DNA of 40,122 nucleotides, taken from assembly GCA_036498625.1 (NCBI GenBank), contig DASYFD010000358.1, positions 1 to 40,122 on the forward strand, in the 5' to 3' direction. Position 1 is the stretch's first letter; every line of letters starts with the position of its first letter. The notes beneath the pieces were generated by a model. That model saw only the letters and a list, made by a program, of their open reading frames with translations. It searched no databases and had not been told where the DNA came from. Source of the stretch: VAZQ01 sp036498625 (GTDB lineage Bacteria; Pseudomonadota; Alphaproteobacteria; Rhizobiales; Xanthobacteraceae). Both the position numbers and the translations under genes were made by a program. Below are positions 1-6,649 of this stretch, piece by piece.

Positions 1-133
1 CGGTGCGGGCGCCGGCGGCGGCCGCCACCACGGCGTCGAAAATGTGCCGGCGCTGCAGCGTCTGCTCGGCAGCCGGAAGCGCCGCCGCATTGGCCTGCGC
101 CACGAAATTGGCGAGCTGGCTGATGACTGTCAT
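1..133 (-). CDS. MmgE/PrpD family protein, N-terminal fragment
   Basis: Only the first 44 codons lie in the window; the gene runs off the left edge. From the ATG at 133 the protein begins MTVISQLANFVAQ and continues through ALPAAEQTLQRRHIFDAVV to AAAAGART. An N-terminal FV helix, then LP, then (L/F)D-x-VxxxxAG is the usual opening of MmgE/PrpD proteins, the family of 2-methylcitrate dehydratase and aconitate decarboxylase, normally about 450 residues. No catalytic residues are visible in this piece, so substrate cannot be assigned. It is transcribed leftward like the zinc operon but starts 130 bases after znuA ends, so it may have its own promoter. I see no strong ribosome binding site at the chosen start. 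The family call rests on a short N-terminal resemblance. Confidence 0.6.
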   Translation of the reverse strand, partial: MTVISQLANFVAQANAAALPAAEQTLQRRHIFDAVVAAAAGART

Positions 134-263
134 GGCGGGAGTGATAGTCGAATTTTCCGGCCCGCGCGATTGCCCTCGTCGACCGTAGCCCGCATGCGAT
201 GTGGGACCGTCGGTCCCGGATTACGCAAGCGCTCGGGCTACCGGGCTGCTCCGCGGTGACCCT

Positions 264-1166
264 TCAGGACGACAGCGCCGCGGCCAGCGTCTGGATGTTG
301 TGGCGGAACATGTCGAGATAGGTGGCGGCCGGCCCCTTGGCGTCCGAAAGGGCGTCCGAATAGAGCGTGCCACCGAGCTTGGCGCCGGTCTCGCGCGCGA
401 TCTGATCGAGGAGCCGGTGATCGGTGACGTTTTCCAGGAATACGGCGGGCACTTTCTCGGCCTTGATCTGGCGGATGATCTTGGCCACATCCTTGGCCGA
501 GGCCTCGCTGTCGGTGCTTACGCCTTCCGGGGCGATGAACTCCATCCCGTAGGTGGCGCCGAAATAGCCGAACGCATCGTGGGTGGTGATGATCTTGCGG
601 CGCGCCAGCGGCAGCTTGGCTATGTTGTCCCGCACCAGCTTCTCGACCTCGTCGATCTCGGCCAGGAACTTCTTGGCGTTGCTCTCGTACGTGTCCTTGC
701 CGGCCGGATCGGCTGCGATCAAACCGTCGCGGATGTTCTGCACGTAGATCCGGCCATTGGCGAGGCTCTGCCAGGCATGCGGATCGGTGATCTTGTGGGT
801 CGCTCCGTGCTCTTCCTCCTCCATCTGGCGCGTCTTGACGCCTTTGGTCGCCGTCACAACCGTGCCTTTGAACCCGGATGATTTTTCGAGCCGGCTCATC
901 CAGCCCTCGAGGCCGAGGCCATTGACCACCAGGATCGGGGCGGCGGCCAACGTCCTGGTGTCGCCGGGCGTCGGCTCGTAGACGTGGGCGTCGCCATTGG
1001 GGCCGACGAAGCTCGTCACCTCCACGTGCTCGCCGCCGACCTGCTTCACCATGTCGCCCAGCACGCTGAAGGAGGTCGCGACCTTGATCCGGTCGGCAGC
1101 GCTCGCCGATCCGATCAGCAGCGGCGCCATCAATGCGGCGGCCAGCATCAGCAGACGTTGGCTCAT
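264..1166 (-). CDS. znuA: Zinc ABC transporter substrate-binding protein (ZnuA/AztC-like)
   Basis: Periplasmic metal-binding component of a cluster A-I ABC importer, 300 residues. A signal peptide ends near residue 23 (ASA/AD). The four expected metal ligands are H61 (GDAHVYEP), H130 (DPHAW), H196 (TTHDAFGYF) and D271 (LYSDALS). The third ligand being His rather than Glu is the zinc pattern; manganese-binding members usually have Glu there. The His-rich loop common in ZnuA is reduced to a short acidic stretch (EEEEHGATHK, residues 116-125). GAGGAG sits 6 bases before the ATG and supports this start. It is the last gene of a four-gene leftward operon and starts 15 bases after the permease gene ends. 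Probably Zur-repressed, inferred from the upstream site. Zinc specificity is an inference from the ligands. Confidence 0.9.
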   Translation of the reverse strand: MSQRLLMLAAALMAPLLIGSASAADRIKVATSFSVLGDMVKQVGGEHVEVTSFVGPNGDAHVYEPTPGDTRTLAAAPILVVNGLGLEGWMSRLEKSSGFKGTVVTATKGVKTRQMEEEEHGATHKITDPHAWQSLANGRIYVQNIRDGLIAADPAGKDTYESNAKKFLAEIDEVEKLVRDNIAKLPLARRKIITTHDAFGYFGATYGMEFIAPEGVSTDSEASAKDVAKIIRQIKAEKVPAVFLENVTDHRLLDQIARETGAKLGGTLYSDALSDAKGPAATYLDMFRHNIQTLAAALSS

Positions 1167-1181
1167 TGGGAGCTCCTCGAT

Positions 1182-2048
1182 TCACGCATCCAGATGTTTG
1201 CTGGGCAAAAGCTGCCGCAGCAGGCTGCCGCGCGGACCGACCAGCAGCGAGATCAGATAGGCGAGGCCGCAGGTCAGGATGATTGCCGGACCCGACGGCA
1301 CATTGGCGTAGTAGGACATCAGCAGGCCGAGCGCGCTCGATCCCAACGCCGCCACGATCGCGACCATGATCAGGTTCGGCACTTCCTCCGCCCAGAACCG
1401 CGCCGTGACGGCCGGCAGCAGCATGATGCCCACCGCCATCAGGGTTCCGAGCGCCTGGAACCCGCCCACCAGATTGAGCACCACCAGCACCAGGAAGAGA
1501 ATGTGCGTCGGGGAGCTGGCGCGGCTCACCGAGCGCAAGAACATCGGATCGAGGCATTCGAGCACCAGCGGCCGGTACATGATGGCGAGCGCCGTCATGG
1601 TGACGGTGGCGATCGCCCCGATCAGGATCAGGGCCGGATCGTCCAGCGCCAGCACCGTCCCGAACAGGACGTGCAGCAGGTCGATGCTGCTGCCGCGCAC
1701 CGATACGATCAGCACGCCCGCCGCCAGCGACACCAGATAGAATGCCGCGAGACTCGCATCCTCGCGCAGCACCGTCGAGCGTGCCACGATGCCGGCCAGG
1801 ACCGCGACCACGATGCCGGCGATGAGGCCGCCGGCGCTCATCGCGAACAGCGACAGGCCGGCGAGCAGATAGCCGATGGCGGCCCCGGGCAATATCGCAT
1901 GCGACATCGCATCGCCCATCAGGCTCATGCGGCGAAGCACCAGGAACACGCCGACCGGCGGGGCGCCGAGCGAGAGCGCGAGGCATCCCACCAGGGCGCG
2001 GCGCATGAAGGAGAACTCGACGAAAGGCTGCGTCAGGACGTCGATCAT
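1182..2048 (-). CDS. znuB: Zinc ABC transporter permease (ZnuB-like)
   Basis: Integral membrane subunit of the same importer, 288 residues, the normal length for the ABC-3 permease family. It is hydrophobic almost throughout, with about eight helices. The N-terminal region FVEFSFMRRALVGCLAL and the loop RRMSLMGDAMSHAILPG (about residues 40-56) are hallmarks of the family; the latter contacts the ATPase. The ATG at 2048 overlaps the TGA of the ATPase gene in an ATGA junction, so the two are very likely translationally coupled. The C terminus ends in a short polar tail (KHLDA). The pore does not reveal the metal; zinc is inferred from the binding-protein ligands and operon context. Confidence 0.9.
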   Translation of the reverse strand: MIDVLTQPFVEFSFMRRALVGCLALSLGAPPVGVFLVLRRMSLMGDAMSHAILPGAAIGYLLAGLSLFAMSAGGLIAGIVVAVLAGIVARSTVLREDASLAAFYLVSLAAGVLIVSVRGSSIDLLHVLFGTVLALDDPALILIGAIATVTMTALAIMYRPLVLECLDPMFLRSVSRASSPTHILFLVLVVLNLVGGFQALGTLMAVGIMLLPAVTARFWAEEVPNLIMVAIVAALGSSALGLLMSYYANVPSGPAIILTCGLAYLISLLVGPRGSLLRQLLPSKHLDA

Positions 2049-2836
2049 GCGATCTTCCGTTGCGCCTCGTGCTCACCGCGCTCGCAGACCGCGGCGTCGG
2101 TATCCCAGGCCTCGCACAGCTGGCGGGCCTTGGTGAGGATGTCGGGCGCCAGCACCACGCTCGATTCGCCCCAGGCCACCAGCTCGCGCGCCAGGACCAG
2201 GGTGTGCGGAAAATACGCGCGCACCTGATCGAGATCGTGCAGCGCCGCGATGATGGTGCGCCCCTCGCCGTGCCAGCGCAGAATGAGCTCGACCAGATCC
2301 TGCACGGTCTTGGTGTCGACCGCCCGGAACGGCTCGTCCAGGAGCACCACCCTTGCGTCCTGCAGCAGCAGGCGCGCGAACAGCACCCGCTGGAACTGTC
2401 CGCCCGACAGCGAGCCGACCGAGCGGTGGTCGAAATCCGCGAGGCCGACGGTCGCCAAGGCGTCCAGCACCGCGCGCTTGCCGTTGCGGCCGACGCTGCG
2501 CCAGATGCCGATGTCGTGCCACAGTCCCATGGCGACGCAATCGAATACGGAGATCGGGAAGCTGCGGTCGACGTCGTTCTGCTGAGGCAGATAGGCGATG
2601 TCGCGCACCTGCACGCCATTCAGATTGACCGACCCACCGAGCGGCCGCAGCTCACCCATGATGCCCTTGAGCAGCGTCGACTTGCCGGCGCCGTTGGGAC
2701 CTACCAGCGCGAGGAGGTCGCCGGTTCGAATCTCGCCGGTCAGATGATGAACCGCCGGATGGCGCTCGTAGCCGAGCGTCAGATCCTGGAACGAGACTGC
2801 GACCGGATTCAATCGTGAGGCGACGGCGATGTTCAT
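2045..2836 (-). CDS. znuC: Zinc ABC transporter ATP-binding protein (ZnuC-like)
   Basis: Cytoplasmic ATPase that powers the importer, 263 residues from the chosen start. Visible motifs are Walker A GPNGAGKST (residues 46-54), Q-loop Q85 (LPQQN), signature LSGGQFQR (143-150), Walker B VVLLDEPF (163-170) and the switch His at about 200 (AALHDLDQV). A longer frame opens at 2863, but the ATG at 2836 is preferred because it overlaps the TGA of the upstream small gene (ATGA) and gives the normal family length. Both ends of the gene therefore overlap their neighbours by 4 bases, the signature of a tightly coupled operon. All conserved residues are intact, so it should be active. Confidence 0.92.
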   Translation of the reverse strand: MNIAVASRLNPVAVSFQDLTLGYERHPAVHHLTGEIRTGDLLALVGPNGAGKSTLLKGIMGELRPLGGSVNLNGVQVRDIAYLPQQNDVDRSFPISVFDCVAMGLWHDIGIWRSVGRNGKRAVLDALATVGLADFDHRSVGSLSGGQFQRVLFARLLLQDARVVLLDEPFRAVDTKTVQDLVELILRWHGEGRTIIAALHDLDQVRAYFPHTLVLARELVAWGESSVVLAPDILTKARQLCEAWDTDAAVCERGEHEAQRKIA

Positions 2837-3033
2837 GCCAGCGCCCATATGATGGCAACCCAAAGTAAGGCCGCTACGCCGGCCACGAAGGCGAGGCGCG
2901 TGAGCACGCTCGCCCCCAGCAGCGAGATCGCCGAGTGCCGGTAATGTTGCGGGTGATCATGATGTCGATGCGGCGCGACCGTGGCGGGGCGCGGTGGGGG
3001 GGCGGGCTGGGTCGTGGCCTCGACTTGCGTCAC
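2833..3033 (-). CDS. Small His-rich single-span membrane protein, first gene of zinc operon
   Basis: A 66-residue protein that I do not recognise as a named family. It starts at GTG 3033, not at an in-frame upstream codon (3060), because GAGGAG lies 6 bases before this GTG. The stop overlaps the znuC ATG (ATGA), which argues that it is a real translated gene. The layout is a Pro/Ala/Thr-rich start (residues 1-20), a His cluster HRHHDHPQHYRH at about 22-33, and a C-terminal hydrophobic segment (about 45-66) that can span the membrane once and ends the protein. The His cluster could bind zinc, and the position as leading gene suggests a role in zinc buffering or delivery. That role is inference only. 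The mature binding protein downstream lacks a long His-rich loop, so this peptide may supply one in trans. Confidence 0.75.
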   Translation of the reverse strand: MTQVEATTQPAPPPRPATVAPHRHHDHPQHYRHSAISLLGASVLTRLAFVAGVAALLWVAIIWALA

Positions 3034-3136
3034 GCCGTTCTCCTCAAAAGCAGCTCGCACCGACCGGCCGGACGAAGCCAGACGACAAGCATGCGTGCGT
3101 GTGCATCCCGGCGATCAAACCGGGCGAGCCCCCTCC

Positions 3137-3153
3137 GAACAATATAACGTAAC
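3137..3153. promoter_or_regulatory. Candidate Zur operator upstream of zinc operon
   Basis: The 17-base sequence GAACAATATAACGTAAC is imperfectly palindromic. Read on the other strand, its half GTTACGTTATA closely resembles the GTTATGTTATA-type half of alphaproteobacterial Zur sites. It lies 104 bases before the start of the small His-rich gene, in the gap shared with the rightward ABM genes. AT-richness stands out from the surrounding GC-rich DNA. Match to Zur is from memory of the motif, so confidence is limited. Confidence 0.4.
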
Positions 3154-3198
3154 GCCGGCCGGTCAACCCTTGCCGGCTTCGGCCGGGAGCGAGGGCTC

Positions 3199-3226
3199 TG
3201 GGCAGGGTCGGCAGGGTCTCTATAAT
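3199..3226 (+). promoter_or_regulatory. Possible sigma-70 promoter of the ABM gene pair
   Basis: A perfect TATAAT at 3221-3226 has a weak -35 TGGGCA (3199-3204, four of six consensus bases) 16 bases upstream. The chosen start codon is at 3261, giving a short leader. Confidence 0.35.
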
Positions 3227-3260
3227 GGGCTTCAACGACAAGGGATCATGGGAGGCGGCG

Positions 3261-4004
3261 ATGGGCGTATCGGGGTTCATCGGCATTGTTCGCAACGGCT
3301 TGGCATCGCAGAAGCCGCTGGCGCGATGCCTGGCGGGCTTGGCGTGCCTGCTGGCGCTGGGGTTCGGCTCCGCGGCGCGCGCAGAGCCGGGCGCTGATGC
3401 CATTTACGGCGTCACTGCGTTCGATGTCGCGGCGGGCTCGGTCGCGCAAGGCGTCGCTCTGCTCAAGCAGTACCGCGACGCGGTGCGCAAGCAGGCCGGA
3501 AATTTGGGCGTCGATCTGCTGCAGGAGGCGGGTTGGCCGAACCGGTTCGCCATCTACGAGACCTGGACCGACCAGTCGGCTTACGACCTCAACGAGAAGG
3601 CAGCCCATACCGCCGAGCTGCGCGAGAAGCTCAAGCCGATCGCGGGCGCCTCCTTCGACCGGCGCGATTATCACGTCATCAGCGTCGGACCGGCGAAGCC
3701 GGCCTCGGCGGGCGCGGTTTACATGCAAGTGCATCTCGACGTCTTTCCGCCCGGGCTGGTGCCGACGCTGGCGGCCGTCAAGCAGGTCGCCGAGGCGGCG
3801 CGCAAGGGCGACGGCAATCTGCGCTACGACGTCACCCAATCCGTCAAGGCGCCCTTGAGCCACATGACCTTGTTCGCCGCCTGGCAGAGCCAGCAGGCGT
3901 TCGACGCCTATGAAATGTCCGCCTATGGCCGGCGTTTCCGCGCGACCATCGGGCCGCTGCTGGGCTCGCCCTATGACGATCGCCTCTACGTTTCGATCAA
4001 CTGA
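3261..4004 (+). CDS. Exported protein with two ABM-like (dimeric alpha/beta barrel) domains
   Basis: 247 residues. The start at ATG 3261 is chosen because GGGAGG lies just before it; an earlier in-frame ATG at 3225 has no such site. An N-terminal signal peptide (core LAGLACLLALGFGSAARA) predicts export. Two repeats follow, each like the antibiotic biosynthesis monooxygenase fold. The first has YGVTAFDV, GVALLKQYRDAV, WPNRFAIYETWTDQSAYDLN; the second has VYMQVHLDV, HMTLFAAWQSQQAFDAYE. Families with this fold include quinol monooxygenases, but many members have no known reaction. The next gene is a paralogue with the same two-domain plan, so the pair probably arose by duplication. No cofactor-binding residues can be assigned. 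Substrate unknown. Confidence 0.75.
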   Translation: MGVSGFIGIVRNGLASQKPLARCLAGLACLLALGFGSAARAEPGADAIYGVTAFDVAAGSVAQGVALLKQYRDAVRKQAGNLGVDLLQEAGWPNRFAIYETWTDQSAYDLNEKAAHTAELREKLKPIAGASFDRRDYHVISVGPAKPASAGAVYMQVHLDVFPPGLVPTLAAVKQVAEAARKGDGNLRYDVTQSVKAPLSHMTLFAAWQSQQAFDAYEMSAYGRRFRATIGPLLGSPYDDRLYVSIN

Positions 4005-4028
4005 TTGCCGACCAGAGGAGACTGGCTC

Positions 4029-4751
4029 ATGCGTTCCATTCCGCAGTCGCTGCTCGTGCAGCGCTTCGCTCCGGCCGCCGGCCTCGCGGTCGTACTCGGT
4101 ATCGCCCTTGCGCCATCCGCGTGGGCGCAGACCCCCGCGCCGGTCTATGCGGTGACCTATCTCGACGTTTCGACCGATTGGGTCGCGCAGGGCACCGGCC
4201 TCATCAAGCAATACCGCGAGCTGAGCGCTCGCCAGGCCGGGAATCTGGAATTCTCGGTGATGCAGGAGACCGCCCGGCCCAACCGCTTCGTCATCGTCGA
4301 AGGCTGGAAGGACCAGGCTGCATTCGCGGCGCATGAGAAGTCGGCGGATGCCGCGCTGTTCAACTTCACCCTCGAGGCGATCCGCAATAGCCCGCCCAAC
4401 CAGCATGTGCTGCAGAATTTCGCGACCGCTCCGGCGCGCGCCGCACCGGGCGCCGGCGCGGTGCACATGGTGGAGCACGTCGATTTCCAGCCCGCCTTCG
4501 GCACCGCCGCCCCCCCGCTCGTCACCGCGCTGGCGCAGGCGAGCCAGAAGGAGGAGGGGGTGGTCCGCTACGACATCCTGCAGGAGCCGCCGCCGCACGC
4601 CAACCACTACACGGTGGTGGCCGAGTGGGCGAGCCGCAGCGCCTACGATCTGCACGAGACCGCCGCCTATACCCGCCAGTTCCGGGCCGCCACCGTGATG
4701 CCGGGCCGGGCCAACCTCTACGACCAGCGCCTGTACACGCCCCTGAAGTGA
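4029..4751 (+). CDS. Exported double ABM-domain protein, paralogue of the preceding gene
   Basis: 240 residues from ATG 4029, preceded by AGAGGAG at an 8-base spacing; an upstream in-frame ATG at 4005 is less likely. The signal peptide core is GLAVVLGIALAPSAWAQ. Domain 1 shows VYAVTYLDV, GTGLIKQYRELSARQAGNL and NRFVIVEGWKDQAAFAAHE; domain 2 shows VHMVEHVDF, NHYTVVAEWASRSAYDLHE and ends YDQRLYTPLK. The end matches the paralogue's DDRLYVSIN. Only 24 bases separate the two genes, so they are almost certainly one transcript. Together they contribute four ABM-like domains to the periplasm. Function is unknown; a periplasmic quinol or small-aromatic oxygenase or binding role is possible but not shown. 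Confidence 0.75.
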   Translation: MRSIPQSLLVQRFAPAAGLAVVLGIALAPSAWAQTPAPVYAVTYLDVSTDWVAQGTGLIKQYRELSARQAGNLEFSVMQETARPNRFVIVEGWKDQAAFAAHEKSADAALFNFTLEAIRNSPPNQHVLQNFATAPARAAPGAGAVHMVEHVDFQPAFGTAAPPLVTALAQASQKEEGVVRYDILQEPPPHANHYTVVAEWASRSAYDLHETAAYTRQFRAATVMPGRANLYDQRLYTPLK

Positions 4752-4834
4752 GCCTGGCGCGCCATTTCCTCGCCGCCGGGGCGCCATGCGGTTCCCGGCG
4801 GCGCCCTGGGGCACTCTCCGGGCGCAAAGTCCGA

Positions 4835-4862
4835 TTGACAAACGCCGCCCCGTCCCTATTTT
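4835..4862 (+). promoter_or_regulatory. Probable sigma-70 promoter of rpmJ
   Basis: A perfect -35 TTGACA (4835-4840), a 16-base spacer and a -10-like TATTTT (4857-4862) lie 58 bases before the rpmJ start. This is among the best consensus promoters in this GC-rich window and suits a ribosomal protein gene. Confidence 0.6.
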
Positions 4863-4919
4863 CCGCGCAGCAACACCAGACATTGCCCCCGCCGGTGCGC
4901 GGACGGCCGGGAGTGCGTC

Positions 4920-5045
4920 ATGAAAGTCCGTAATTCATTGAAATCGCTGCGGAGTCGCCACCGCAACAATCAGCTGGTGCGACGCCGGGGCCGGGTCTAC
5001 GTGATCAATAAGACCCAACGCCGCTTCAAGGCCCGCCAAGGGTAG
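4920..5045 (+). CDS. rpmJ: 50S ribosomal protein bL36 (zinc-free form)
   Basis: A 41-residue basic protein beginning MKVRNSLKSLRSRHR and ending KTQRRFKARQG, a clear match to bL36 of the large ribosomal subunit, where it helps stabilise 23S rRNA. It contains no cysteine, so it is the C-minus version that lacks the zinc ribbon ligands. That form is about four residues longer than the zinc-binding form and typical of alphaproteobacteria. Having the zinc-free form means this protein does not draw on the zinc pool, which sits well with a zinc-uptake operon nearby but is not evidence of a link. The gene stands alone with its own promoter. Confidence 0.95.
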   Translation: MKVRNSLKSLRSRHRNNQLVRRRGRVYVINKTQRRFKARQG

Positions 5046-5138
5046 GTGTGGCCCGGTTGCTACGCTTCGCCACATTCTTGGGTTTTTGACCAAATTCCAG
5101 CTTTGCTGCGCTGCGGTGGGGGGTTACACTCTACCCCC

Positions 5139-5765
5139 ATGAGCACGCGACTCGGTGCGATTCTGCTGCCTGCGATTCTCGCAGCCGCATTCGCCGTGCC
5201 GGCGGTCTGGCCGGCTCCCACCCTCGCTCAAACCACCAACCGGCGCTTCCTGGAGCCACCGAGCAATCTGCCGCGGATCCAGGGCAATGTGAACCTGGAC
5301 CGGCTGTTCGCGGCCCTGAAAGTGGCGCCCGACAACGAAAGCGCCAAATACGTCGAGAATCGTATCTGGGCGCTCTGGATCGCTACCGACAGCGACACCA
5401 CCACCTTGTTGATGAGCCGCGTCAAGACCGCGGTCGACGCCAAGGATCTCGATCTCGGCATCAAGCTCCTGACCGCCATCATCAACATCAAGCCCGACTA
5501 CATCGAGGCCTGGAATCGCCGCGCCACCATCTACTACATGAAGAAGGATTTCGACGACTCCCTCTCCGATATCCATGAGGTGCTCAAGCGCGAACCGCGC
5601 CATTTCGGAGCATTGTCGGGCTTGGGCATGATCATGCAGGAGGTCGGGGACGACAAGCATGCGTTGGAGGCCTTCCGCCGGGCGCTGGCGGTGCATCCGC
5701 ATCTGGAGCATATTCCGGATCTGGTCAAGCAATTGACCGAGAAGGTCGAAGGCCGCGATATTTGA
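5139..5765 (+). CDS. Exported tetratricopeptide repeat (TPR) protein
   Basis: 208 residues from ATG 5139. Upstream in-frame codons exist, but this start gives a clean signal peptide (LGAILLPAILAAAFAVPAVWPAPTLAQ). The mature part contains TPR-like helices: LDRLFAALKVAPDNESAKYVE (about 58-78), IKLLTAIINIKPDYIEAWNR, RATIYYMKKDFDDSLSDIHE, and a canonical ALSGLGMIMQEVGDDKHALE followed by AFRRALAVHPHLE near the C terminus. TPRs are protein-protein interaction scaffolds. It follows rpmJ by 93 bases on the same strand and is convergent with the cytochrome gene. Partner proteins cannot be told from the sequence. Similar small exported TPR proteins are common in Hyphomicrobiales. Confidence 0.8.
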   Translation: MSTRLGAILLPAILAAAFAVPAVWPAPTLAQTTNRRFLEPPSNLPRIQGNVNLDRLFAALKVAPDNESAKYVENRIWALWIATDSDTTTLLMSRVKTAVDAKDLDLGIKLLTAIINIKPDYIEAWNRRATIYYMKKDFDDSLSDIHEVLKREPRHFGALSGLGMIMQEVGDDKHALEAFRRALAVHPHLEHIPDLVKQLTEKVEGRDI

Positions 5766-5834
5766 CGGCATGACCGCCGTCATTGCGGTCGCCGGTCGCG
5801 CCTCCCCACGCAATCTCTTTGATTGATTCCGTGA

Positions 5835-6362
5835 CTACTTGTCGTCGCACCAGGAGCTGGGTGCGTCGTAATAATAATACAGACAATCCTCATGCGTGAT
5901 CTGGCGTCGGCCGAGGACATGCGCCTGCAGGTATGAGATCACGCTGTCGATCTGGGCGGGGGTGAGCAGGCGGGGCGCCGGGTACAGGTTGTCGGGCGCG
6001 GCGCCCAGCGGCTGCCCGTAACAGGCCCGCACCGTGTAGGCGCCCGCATCGAAAGACGGCATCCCGGTATCGGGGCGCCCGCAACTGATCGTCTGCTTGA
6101 GGGCCTTCCCGTCGAGCCTGCTGCCGCGCAGGTTCGCGCCGGTCGGCATCTCGTCGCGCTGCTTGTCGCCATCCGCAAACGGGCCATGGCAGTCGGCACA
6201 TCCGGACGATTTCCAAATCTCCAGCCCGGCCTTCACCGGGTCTTCGCTGCGCGCAGGGCCCGCGCCCGCCCAGATGGCGGCCATGGCCAGCCCCAGGATG
6301 AGGCTGCGCCGGCGGCGGCCGGTCTTGCGTCCTCTCTTCGGATTTGGCCCGGTCGTCGACAT
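5835..6362 (-). CDS. Exported c-type cytochrome with extra cysteines
   Basis: 175 residues from ATG 6362, chosen for the G-rich ribosome binding site just before it; the frame is open further upstream. A very basic N-terminus (RGRKTGRRRRS) and a hydrophobic core (LILGLAMAAIWAGAGPARS) form the signal. One haem site CADCH (residues 55-59) is present, with M101 in DTGMPSF as the likely sixth ligand, so this is a class I monohaem cytochrome. Four further cysteines (C94, C114, C160, C172) could form two disulfides, and the tail CLYYYYDAPSSWC is unusual. It is transcribed away from the CHR-family transporter gene. The redox partner is unknown. Confidence 0.85.
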   Translation of the reverse strand: MSTTGPNPKRGRKTGRRRRSLILGLAMAAIWAGAGPARSEDPVKAGLEIWKSSGCADCHGPFADGDKQRDEMPTGANLRGSRLDGKALKQTISCGRPDTGMPSFDAGAYTVRACYGQPLGAAPDNLYPAPRLLTPAQIDSVISYLQAHVLGRRQITHEDCLYYYYDAPSSWCDDK

Positions 6363-6436
6363 GTCTGTCCCCCCCTGGTTGATTGAAACATTTTTTGGGC
6401 CCGCTTGGCGGTGTGCCGAGCGAGCGTCATCGCGCA

Positions 6437-6462
6437 TCGGCGGCTCGAATTGGAGCCGCCGA
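6437..6462. promoter_or_regulatory. 26-bp palindrome in the cytochrome/transporter divergent region
   Basis: Perfect 10-base arms TCGGCGGCTC and GAGCCGCCGA flank a 6-base centre GAATTG. It lies between two divergently transcribed genes, 75 bases before the cytochrome start. It could be an operator for a dimeric regulator; a transcript hairpin is the alternative. Confidence 0.45.
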
Positions 6463-6649
6463 CCGGGCAAGCAAATGCCAATGAATCCGACCGGCCGCAA
6501 TGGGCAACATGCCGACAGCTTGCGATGGCGGCAAAAATCGGTTTAACGTTCGAGCCTCGGGGCAACGCAGGCCCCCGGTCAGACGGCGGGCTCGTCCAGG
6601 CCCTGCCGTCCAAGCTCTGCGCAGCACTCGCGTTTCGAGGTGATTGCGC

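Noticed and set aside
238..2619. Long leftward frame of 793 codons across the zinc genes
   Set aside because: Out of frame with znuC, znuB and znuA, which carry intact family motifs; the translation is Arg/Ser/Ala-rich noise.
5762..5785. Hairpin-like GACGGC/GCCGTC after the TPR gene
   Set aside because: Only a 6-base stem and no T-run; too weak to call a terminator.
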